Shown here in pieces: positions 1 to 10,500 of a stretch of DNA of 64,000 bases. Origin of the DNA: Spartinivicinus poritis. Its GTDB lineage: Bacteria; Pseudomonadota; Gammaproteobacteria; Pseudomonadales; Zooshikellaceae. Every line of letters begins with the position of its first letter. The first letter of the stretch is position 1. The translations under genes and the position numbers were made by a program. The notes beneath the pieces are model-generated. The model saw nothing but the letters and a program-made list of their open reading frames with translations. It made no database searches and was not told where the DNA came from. The stretch covers positions 124,001 to 188,000 of the forward strand of contig NZ_JAPMOU010000003.1 of NCBI RefSeq assembly GCF_028858535.1, in the 5' to 3' direction.

Positions 1-21
1 TAAATAAGTGAGGTATTTCCA

Positions 22-1503
22 GTGAAAGTACAACGCTCTAATATTATTCCTATTGGATTAACTCAAATTGCATTAATGTGCTCTGCAATTATTGCCCAGG
101 GTGTTTTCGCTCATGGATATGTATCACAGCCTGAATCACGCTCACTTAAATGCAAACAAGGAGATAATGTAAAGTGTGGTCCAGTCCAATATGAGCCACA
201 AAGTGTTGAAGGACCTGACGGTTTTCCTAATGGCGGTCCTGATGATGGCAAAATAGCTAGTGCTGGGCTCGCTCAGTTTTCTCAATTGAATGAACAAACG
301 GTTGACCGCTGGAATAAAAACAATATAAAGCCTGGCAACAATACGTTTACTTGGACTTTCACAGCGAATCATGTCACAAAAGACTTTAAATACTATATTA
401 CTAAACAAGGGTGGAATAAAAATGCTACGCTCAAACGCAGCTCATTTGAGCTGACGCCATTCTGTAACATTCCCTATAATAAAAAGCCACCCAAAACAGT
501 CTCCCACCAATGTAATGTACCTAACCGCCAAGGATATCATGTCATTCTAGCAGTATGGGATGTAGGCGATACAGTGATGAGCTTTTATCAGGCGATAGAT
601 GTCAACTTTAATGGCGGCACCGATCCAGACCCTAACCCAAACCCCGATCCAGCTAATAAATGGACTGATATAGGCGATATTAACCCTACCATTACACTTA
701 AGCCAGGTGATAGTGTAAAAGCCAGAGTATTTGACGACCAAGGAGAGTTACCCGATATGGCAACTGAACTGGCAATCAATACAACCGATGATGGACGTAA
801 AAATAATTGGCCTTACTTATTGGCCAAAGCGATTAATAATAAACAAACAAAGATTGCTGCAGGTCATGTAGATGCCAAAGGAAATGTTGTGCCAGCAATG
901 GGTAAAAATAATATTTACGCCTTAAAAGACAGTGGAATAAAGCGTGTAGAAATCCAAATTAATAAAGACCAGCAGCCCGATCCACAAGTAGATGTAGGTG
1001 GGCTTCAAGATAAATATACTATTACCAATAATCAAGCTACGGTAGACTTTACGTTAACGACTCAAGCTAAATTGAAAATCGATTACACGATATATGGCCC
1101 TAATAATTCACAAGTGGCATTTGGTTCCGAGCCTATTGATAATGCTTCTAAAAATGTTCAGGCTAATATAACCAACGCAAAACCAGGCAAACACACTTTA
1201 GTCATCAAAGCTAAAGCACAGGGCATTGCTAGCAGTTTTATGCAACAGACTTACTCATTTGAGTTGGTAAAAGATGGTGGAGATAAACCAAACCCTGACC
1301 CTTCAGGTGATTACGATTTTAAATTCCCTGAAGGCGTATCCAGCTATAAAGCAGGTACTAAAGTATTACAACCGAAAGATGGAAAAATTTACCAATGTAA
1401 ACCTTTTCCTTACAGTGGTTACTGTCAACAGTGGTCTAAGTATGCTAATCAGTTTGAGCCCGGTGTGGGTAGTGCCTGGCAATCAGCCTGGGAAGCAAAA
1501 TAA
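22..1503 (+). CDS. gbpA: Chitin-active lytic polysaccharide monooxygenase, GbpA-like (AA10 + GbpA2 + GbpA3 + chitin-binding module)
   Basis: This is a secreted copper enzyme that oxidatively cleaves chitin and may act as a chitin or mucin adhesin. The start is GTG, 7 nt after a TGAGGT Shine-Dalgarno. Signal peptide residues 1-30 end in VFA, leaving mature His31 (HGYVSQPESR). With His117 in the W-x-F-T-A-N-H motif this forms the AA10 histidine brace, and the WDVGDT...FYQAIDVNF block closes the AA10 domain near residue 196. A D/P/N-rich linker follows, then a GbpA2-like domain (~215-320), a GbpA3-like domain (~330-420), a second linker, and a C-terminal aromatic CBM5/12- or CBM73-type module (~433-493). 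Length (493) is close to Vibrio cholerae GbpA (485). Domain assignment is from motifs; substrate is inferred from the family. It converges on the giant toxin gene. Confidence 0.93.
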   Translation: MKVQRSNIIPIGLTQIALMCSAIIAQGVFAHGYVSQPESRSLKCKQGDNVKCGPVQYEPQSVEGPDGFPNGGPDDGKIASAGLAQFSQLNEQTVDRWNKNNIKPGNNTFTWTFTANHVTKDFKYYITKQGWNKNATLKRSSFELTPFCNIPYNKKPPKTVSHQCNVPNRQGYHVILAVWDVGDTVMSFYQAIDVNFNGGTDPDPNPNPDPANKWTDIGDINPTITLKPGDSVKARVFDDQGELPDMATELAINTTDDGRKNNWPYLLAKAINNKQTKIAAGHVDAKGNVVPAMGKNNIYALKDSGIKRVEIQINKDQQPDPQVDVGGLQDKYTITNNQATVDFTLTTQAKLKIDYTIYGPNNSQVAFGSEPIDNASKNVQANITNAKPGKHTLVIKAKAQGIASSFMQQTYSFELVKDGGDKPNPDPSGDYDFKFPEGVSSYKAGTKVLQPKDGKIYQCKPFPYSGYCQQWSKYANQFEPGVGSAWQSAWEAK

Positions 1504-1520
1504 CGTCTAACCTATAAAAC

Positions 1521-1554
1521 AAAAGGCCTATAAAGTAATTTTTATAGGCCTTTT
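1521..1554. terminator. Bidirectional Rho-independent terminator
   Basis: A perfect 14-bp inverted repeat (1521-1534 / 1541-1554) has a 6-nt loop. T-runs follow it on the plus strand and A-runs precede it, so it can end both the LPMO gene and the convergent giant toxin gene. Confidence 0.88.
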
Positions 1555-1565
1555 TTATTTTATAA

Positions 1566-4500
1566 CTAGGTGAATTGCATGTTTTCAACCTCTCTTCGCT
1601 TGGCTGCTAGCATTGTCAGATACGCAATATTACTTTCCCCAAAAGTAATTTTAGCATGAACCTCTTGGCCTGCTTCAAGTGCAGCCACCTGATCACCGTC
1701 CTGGGCATCATACATCTTTAAGGTGAGTTGTGGATTATTTTTCTCAAAGTCAGGAATAATTACCCGTAATTTTTTGCCACTTGCATTTGGGGCAAGTCCC
1801 TCAATAACAAAGCTGTCACCTCTAAAATAATAATCTGCCTTAGTACTAATATTGAAAGGTAACCACAAGACAGTTTCTTCATTTGAATTCAATTCTACCG
1901 TTTTGATGCCACTCGCCCTTGGGGTAAACCGCAATTGATTTTGACCAGCGTTTGGTTGCACACGGTCACTGCCTGCAGAAATAATCAATATATTATTCCC
2001 ATCATTACCCCGTACCACATCGTTTTCTTCAGTGTCTTTGACTATAGGCTGTTCTGCAGTCGATTGAATGGGTTGATGTAATGAATTATCAACCGTGTGC
2101 TCACGAAAACCATCCTGACCAATTATAAAATGAAAATAAGCGAGTAACTGTGCTTTATTTGCATCCGCAGCATCTGGGTAGTAAAGCTCCCCTTTACTGA
2201 TATCAGTTATAACACCTTTATCTTGAATAATGCGCTGAAATTCAGCTACGGAGACACCTTTCGTTTGATAATAAGTAAGACGATTTCCAGGGCCAGAGCC
2301 ACTATCGACAACTAAATGCTGTCCCCTGGCGCCATCATATCGAAACCATACTCCTTTTAGTGGTTCACTATCTTCCGTGTCGGTGTATATTCGCCAAGTG
2401 CCTGGATCAACAATAAAAGACTGATGACTATCTGATCTTTCACCAAATAACCAACGACCGTCTTCCAACACAGTTGCTTCATAAGGTGCAATACGAGCAT
2501 TCACTTGGCTCGGGTCTAAACGCTGCTTGCTATTATTTAAGGTATTATAAACGATCTCATTTTTGCTGCTGTCATATTTAGCATTAGCATAACGGTAGCC
2601 TTGTATATCATACACTTCACCGCTTAAAGGGCTAACAGCCAAGCCATTTCGAAAGAGCCATATCGGTCCATCCACATGGGCGAATCCCAGTTCTTCCTTG
2701 TTAATATTCAAAACACCTTCCGGTTTTGTTAAACCTTGCTGTGGTTTTGCCTCAAATTTATAGACTGATAATTTACCTTGAGCATCAGAGCGGAAACTCA
2801 CTATACCATCATCAAACAGCGCAACAAACGATGTATAAGGAGAAAACTGTTTTATGCTCAATAATTCAAACTGACCGTTTTGTACCGATAATGTGTTACC
2901 AGATTGCTGAATATCAGAAAAATTAATTCCTTTAAAACGAAGCTGGCTACCTTCAAACATTGTATCTAAGCTAATACCTACTCCTTGATCAACATCCAGC
3001 CTACTTAACTGACTATTTTTTGTTTCAACTTGAAAAGTTCCCTTGCCTTTTACATCCAACTGACTTTGTGTAGTAGCTAAACTAATTTGCTGAGTACCAC
3101 CAGCAATATAATAGGTATTTTGTGGCAGTAGCTTGGTTAATGGCTGTGCCTGCTGGCCAACCTGCAACAATTTATTTACATCTAACTTTACAGACGAGCC
3201 AGATTGACCTTGTACATTTATTGTAATAGAAGACCGATCTTCGATACGGATAAATCGACTATGGTTATTTTTATCACGAATACGAATCCCTTTGCCATCA
3301 TTCGTAGCAAACGCTTCTAGGTTATCAAGTGGCACCCAGCCAGTTAAATCAATATTATTTGATTCACCTGAATCAAGGCCCCCATTGTTTATCCTCAACG
3401 ATTGCACATCATCCGCAATATAAAATGTGTTATTATTTGCTTCTGACTTAATAACTGCTTTATTAGCCGCAATATGAAATGTATTATTTTCTCCTTTACC
3501 CGTTCTTAGCTTCAAGTTATCAGCGTTACCCAAAATAAACGTTTTATCAGCTATGAGTGGTTGATTAGCTGTTACTCTTAAATCAGCATCAATTTCTGAC
3601 GTTTCAGTATTGCCTTGAATAAGTAGCGTCTCTGTTTCCCCAGCGGTTAGGCTTGATCCAGTAGCAGTTTCAGTTATTTTGACAAAGCTTTCCAGTTGAT
3701 TTCTAATTTTCTGCTTTTGGTCGTAGTCATATACCCACTCATATTCAAAATCCAACGTAGGCCTAACTCGTATTACATTTGGGCTTGCCCCTGCGTGTTC
3801 ATCAGAAGCAGCAGCTATACTAAAGGCCGCCGTATCCTGCCCATCACCGCCTAAGAAGTATAGTTTTTTATTGCGATGACGTGTAGTCTCCTGATTAACT
3901 TCAGGTTCTACTGCTGGAGCCACATAGCGAACCACATCTGACTTTTTACCCCCTACATAGCTTTGCTCAACCGCTTCATCCGTATAAAAAGTATTTTCTT
4001 TATTATGAAAGCCTTCTATCACTGGAATTAAACCATCGCCCCCAAGAGGGTAGTCAGATAAAAAAGTACGAGAGCCAGTGTTAATGGTTTTTGCCAGTCG
4101 ATTATACTCCCAACCACTTAAATTTCCATGAGAGACATAACCTGTGGCATCAATTAATTCTATACCACTTCGATTAGGGTCAAAGCGTTCATTCAGATTA
4201 AAAAATGTCACTTGATTCCTATCACCAAAGCCGCGCTTTTCAGTTAAGACATGTGCTGGATTCATTCTCACCTGATGGACTTCCCCACCGTGCTCATCTT
4301 TTTCTTTTATTCTTAATGTATGCGGGTATTTTCCAAATAGAAATAACTCACTGGTAGGGAACAGAGCAGAAGTATCGGTAATTGAGTCACCTACTGTTCT
4401 GAAAACATGCTGAGAAATTTCATTTTGTTCAGCAATCAATGTTTTACGTGCTGCAATTGCTTTCTTTCTGCGAGTATCTTGTAATTCCTGATGCCATGGC

Positions 4501-7500
4501 GTTGTATCATCAACACCAAAAAAAGCAGCAGCACCATACTGGAATTTTTCCCACCCAGACAGAGGTCTCACTTCCTCTTCAAAGGTATTAACCGTCTTAG
4601 CTGCCTGTATTGCTTGACTAATTCCAGCAGCAACCAATGCAGCAATAGCAACAAAGGGTGCAGCAGGTGCTGTGGCAGGATTTAAAAACATAATGCCTGC
4701 CGCCGTACCCAGTGCACCACTGACAATATCAAAACTAGAGGAAGCTATACCATAATTGTCGCCTTCTTTAATCGCTCGATCTAAACCAATAGCACCAGAA
4801 ACAATACTGATCCCCCCTGTCACAATGCCTAAAGGACCGGCTATTTTACCAGCGACATTACCCACTTTACTGGTACCCCCCAATAATTTACTTATTCCAT
4901 TAACCCCAGACTTGGGTAACGCTAACTTAAATCGCTCCGCAATTTGACCTGCTGAAGCGACTCCTGAAATAACCTCTTCTACAGCCCCTAAAATAGTTGA
5001 TGACGCATTAAGTTTTGAAAATGGATCATCGCCAATCCCAAATTTTGATAACAGTCGAATTCCATTCCATGCACCAAACGCGGAGTAAGCGCCCATTGCC
5101 TTTGACGATATCACTCTTGATGCACCATCAGATAAAGCTGAAACCACTTTTTGACGTGAAACCTGACGCTGTTGAATAGTATTAAACATTAATAGTTGAC
5201 GTTTTTGTCCATCAGTTAATGTATTATTTAATTTTATTGACAACTCACCACTTTGATCCCCTGGTACTTGTATTGTACCATCCCCCCCAATACTGATATC
5301 TTTTACTTGATCATGATTAGATAAGCTTAAATTTACTGCTTGTAATAGCTTGGCTTGCTCTGTGTCAGCCCATTGTTTAAAGGAATTAATAAAGTCATCA
5401 TAATTACCAGCAGAAGAAAGTGCTGCCTTAGCTTGTTTAATAAACTGCTGTTCCTCTGGCGAGGACTGATTCTGCTGGGTTCCATCCGCAAATACATGCA
5501 TAAAGAGATGCTTATTTCGATTAAAGTTTTTTGGTGAAATAGCATTTGGCCGGCTAGCATCTAACTGTGTATCAAACAGCAGTACTAAAGAAGCTTTATC
5601 CATATCCCAACTCAATCGATTTCCCTTCATAAATAAGTCTGCTGTAAAATCTGTATCAGCGGTAATGTTTTTACCATCAACTTTTAAACCCAGACGATAT
5701 GCCTCTGATTTACTAATCCCAATTCTATGACCATCCTTCGTTTCAAACCCAACTGTCACATCATTTGCCAGAATGTTAGTGTAATCTGATTTTATTTGTG
5801 TAGTAGGTAGTGATGGATTGTAAGCAGCTCCATCTACAATCGCTTGCCTATTAAACTGACTATCGAAACCCGACTTGGTAATACCTACTTTAAATGCAGA
5901 CTCTCCGCCACTGGCAGCAACCATTTGGTTTATATATCCAGTTAATTGTGATTTTGTATTCAAATGGTCTATGTTATCAAATACTTTTATTAGCTGATTG
6001 TGCTGATTATATATACGCACTCTATTATCAGCTGCATGAGTCATTGTAAAAGCAGGGACTAATTCACCACCTACACTTTTTAATAGCACAGCACCAGCCA
6101 ACTTATTTTCTGTCAATGTATCAATCGTTGTACTAACAACATTTTGCTCTTTTATCGCCAATAAATGACTGTTACCCGTTTTATCGATTGCACCCTGTTG
6201 ACGTAAATACTGATCATGTTTATGTAGCTGTGCAATTTCAGCTGGAGAGGCCTCACCTACTGCCACCAACTCTCTTAGTTTGGCAACTTCTACTTCATTC
6301 GCTGCAAAGGTATTACGTTTACTCCCTGGTGCTGTTGCGAGATCATTATAAATCACTTGCAGGCTAATACCACGGTTCCGATCAGCATGACTGACGCCCT
6401 GCTGTTGAACAGTCGTTTCTGAAATACCATAAGTGGAAACCTGATCTTGATAAATTGTGGAAGTATCAGCCTTTCCTCCTTTTGAAAGTGCTTTAGCTAC
6501 CGTTAGCTCAACTAACTGATAATTATTTTTTTCATTTACAATCGCCTGTACCTGCGCAATTTTATCTTGGGATAGCTCTATAACTGGTCTATTTTCAATT
6601 ATCTGTGTAATTTGATTTTTAGCCTCCGATGTCAATTCAACCTTTAAGTGAAGGAAATTTTCACCTTCTCCACTATGGTGCTTTAATAAATTCTCAATCC
6701 TAAACTGGGCATCAGGGTCGCTAGCAAAAAATGAATTAAGCGCAGGGTGATCTTTCGTTAGCTGCGACAAACTGACTTCAGATAAAGGGATATTATTATA
6801 TGAAAAAGGCTTATCAAATTGCGGTAACCTTACTCCAGATAGAGAAGGGTTAGCTAATTGGCCCGCTGTATTATACGTCAGTCTTGGTATTTCAACATCA
6901 GGGTGTGCCTCTTGGAATCGCTGTTGATAAAGTTCAGTACCTAACTTCCAAGGTTGTGTTGAGTTTGCTTCTTTATAAAAGAATCGTCCATCTTTACTAA
7001 ACCAGCCATCAAATTGGTTACCATCAATAGAGAAAACTCTGAAATTTGTTGGATCAGCCGGTATTTCTTGAGATAACAACGGATGATTCTGAAATGATAA
7101 GGTAAGCTCTGGAGCATCAGCTGCACTACTGGTTGCTACATTTCGTGTTAGCCTATGATGGAGCCCCCATTCTCCAGTATTTTGATCATAATACAGAAAT
7201 GCCACGCCGTTATATGATCTTGGCTGTTGGCCTACAGGTAGCCCGTCAGTAACATGACTTACAGCATAATGAGCATCATAAATCGATTCATCCAGTCTAA
7301 CTAATATATCCTCATTAGAATAAGGTTTAGTTTCACCGGTTTTGAGATTGTTACCTTCCGGATCTGAGTCATGATATACCCTTAATTTCGTAGCATCTGT
7401 TGGATGCTTACAAACAATCACAGAGCAGCCGTTTAGGCCTCCTGTAAATAAAAAATTATGCTCCGGGTTTTGTTTAGGGATATCAACATAAGGCACATGT

Positions 7501-10500
7501 TGCCCTTGAGGCCCTGCTCCAGTGTATGGCAAGTAATATGCCCCAAATACTTCACCATTTTCAATTGAAGTGCTAGATGGGGTTGAAACCCACTTCAGTT
7601 GTAAACCATTACGATGTGATAAATCAAACTTAAAGTAACCAGATTTTCCTACCCTTTTTTCCTTTCCATCGATTCGTTCAAAACTAAACAACTGGCCTTC
7701 AGCCACTGATCGACTTTCTTTAGGAATAATGTGGGTAATATCGATAGGATTAGTTGTTGCAACCCCATTACTACCAACGGGTTGTGACTGAAACGCTTTT
7801 GTCATTACTTCAGCCAATTCAGCTTGACTGGGTCCATTGCTACCAGGCAATGCTTGAGTAGGTTTGGTATAAGCCAAATAAGGCTCATTAAGTCGTACTA
7901 CACTTGCTTTTGTTTCGCCATGTTCAATTGAGTAGACAATTTTAGTGCGATACTGAGGTATCGTAGGGTCTTTAATGGGTTGCCCTTGAGCATTAACAGG
8001 ATTATCACGAGGTTGGATATATTTTCGACCATTTTGATCTACATAAGTATACCCTGGCCTAGCACTGACTGTTGTGGTTACACCCTTTTCATCTAATCGT
8101 TTGACAAGTGCTGCCCCAAAACCATTAATATCTGATGGTTCTACATGGGCAGAATGGCATGACACAAGACTAATTCGTCCAACACTTTCCCCCTGATACT
8201 TATCACCCAATGCAGCTTTTATAGCCCCATTGGAATCAGTCAATGCAGATGCTAATTGCTCTGCAGATACAGTTGACTGAAGGTCATCACCAATTCCATT
8301 TACCTGACCATGCCCCACAATAAAGATACGACTATTCGTAGTGATTGCAGGCATATTTGTCATTGGAATGCCATCAACGGTAGTCACTTTGTGTGTCGTT
8401 GGATCCCACTTTAGCCGCGTAAAGTTATCAGCATATTTACCCGCTAGCCTTTCAGCACTCAGTGAAACTGCCTGGTCTGAACCCACTTCAATAATGACAT
8501 TGTGATTATATTGTTGCTTTTCTGGTGCAGAAACAATCGTTGATTTTTGTAATTGAAAATGCGTTGAAGATTGTTTACTTAACGCTGGAGCCTGAACAGT
8601 TTGCTTTACAGCAGTAGCATAGTTCGGAAATGAAAATGCTGGATTGACTTCAACAGTAAAGCCTGTTTCTTTTAAGACCTGATAAGTATGTTTTAGCTCA
8701 GTATTATTATTTATTACATAAGGCTTACTTTCGCCTGGAATAAACAAAATAATGGGGTAGTCTTGCCCTGGGCTAAACGGATTACCTGTTTCATCCCCAT
8801 GATGAAACAAATAACCACCTTGGTACCCTCCAGCAACTTCTACATTTTGATTTAATTGTCGAACTATTTGTTGTGTAAACGTAGCAATATTCCCCATATT
8901 AGGGTCTGCTTCACCTGGCCCTCGTATATGCTCAATATAACGATTTGCAACATTTCCATTTATGGGTCGAGGGGCAGTATTAATTTGCCGAGGATTATTG
9001 CTTCTGTTTTTGGTAGGCCAAACACCGAATAAATCATAGTCTGCTGTTACCACCGCTTTTGACCCTGCCGGACTTTTTGCCCCAGGTACAGGAGGATTAG
9101 TTAGCCCTTTCACCGGTATTTTACCACCGGGATTAGACGGTGATTGATAATTGGGGAGATGAAACAGTTTCCAAGTCCCTTCCGTTGTTTTATCTAGTTG
9201 AAAAAACTCATATGAGTTATTGCTGTAGTTTCCTCTTATAATTTTTGACGATTTATTGGAAGCAATTGTTGCTATTAACTGACTATTTTCCAGGTATTGA
9301 ACTCTTGATTCTGACAGTTCAATTTGAACCTCTTGAGCTCCTTTTTGCTTTGCCTCATTAATTGTTTTCTGTTGTTTGGCAATAGCAGCATCACCTTGTC
9401 CCCTTACTTTGCTTAGCATGGGGTCAGTCACCACAAAACCTGCCGTTGGCCCACCCGAACTGGATTTTGCTTTAATATGGAAGTTCTTTGAAGCATACCC
9501 TTCTTGCAATAATCCTAGCGAATGTTCATTGGGAGCCCTAATAGCCAATACGGTATTATTTTTGTTTGCAACAGTTTGAATTTGCTCGCCATATAAAAAA
9601 TTGTTTTTAGTGGGTAAACTCACTATAGTGCTATCAGAAGCAGTCAGATCAGGCTGAGCAACAGCAGGCGTATCCGTTTGTTGTTGTGATTTTTCTGTCG
9701 TCGCCTCAGTTGTACTTCTACTAGCTGATGAACTCGCTTGCCATAAATCATCAAATAATGACTTTTTCAGGGAGTGATCTTGTGTTTCTATCAGTAAAGC
9801 ACTTTCACTGCTGCGGTAAATTGACTGTTGATCAAGATTATAAGTACCAGTAAGGATGATATCCCTATCGCCTTTTTCAAGGATATAGGTTTTGGCATGA
9901 TCAAACTGAGGAGAAACCGGTAGCCCTCGGGCTTGCTTAAAGTCTTCATTGGGATCAGTTTTTACATAGGTTAAATCGCCAACATTCGGGTTTGTTGCTT
10001 TTAACGCTTTATGTTCGGCAAACACACGTTCTTTATTATCATTTTGCACCCATTGATAGTTGGATAACAGTTTAATATTCACCCCTTTGGCTAAAGCATC
10101 AATAATTAACTTTCGTGCAGCAGGGTCAAGAAACTGGTTACGAATTTTTATCGTGTCACCCGCAACCGCTTCATCAAAAAGCTGTTTTAATGCTAAGCCA
10201 ATGGGTTTTGAATCAACGCTATTAACAATATGTGCAACTGGATTAGTAGAAGGTTTATTATGTAATAGTACAACTGATGATTCACTACTTTGCCCACCAA
10301 ACGTAGCTTTTATTGCTTCTTTCACTACAGTTGTATCAGGATTGATCGGGTCACCTACAGGATGGGTCGTCAACTTTTGTTGTAGGTTTTGTTGGAATAA
10401 AGAAGGCTTAAGCTTAGTTAAACTCACAGTACCCTCTTCAACAGTCACCCTTGCTACTGCTTTAGCATGGTTCAAGGTTTTATCAGCAAAATAATGCAGT

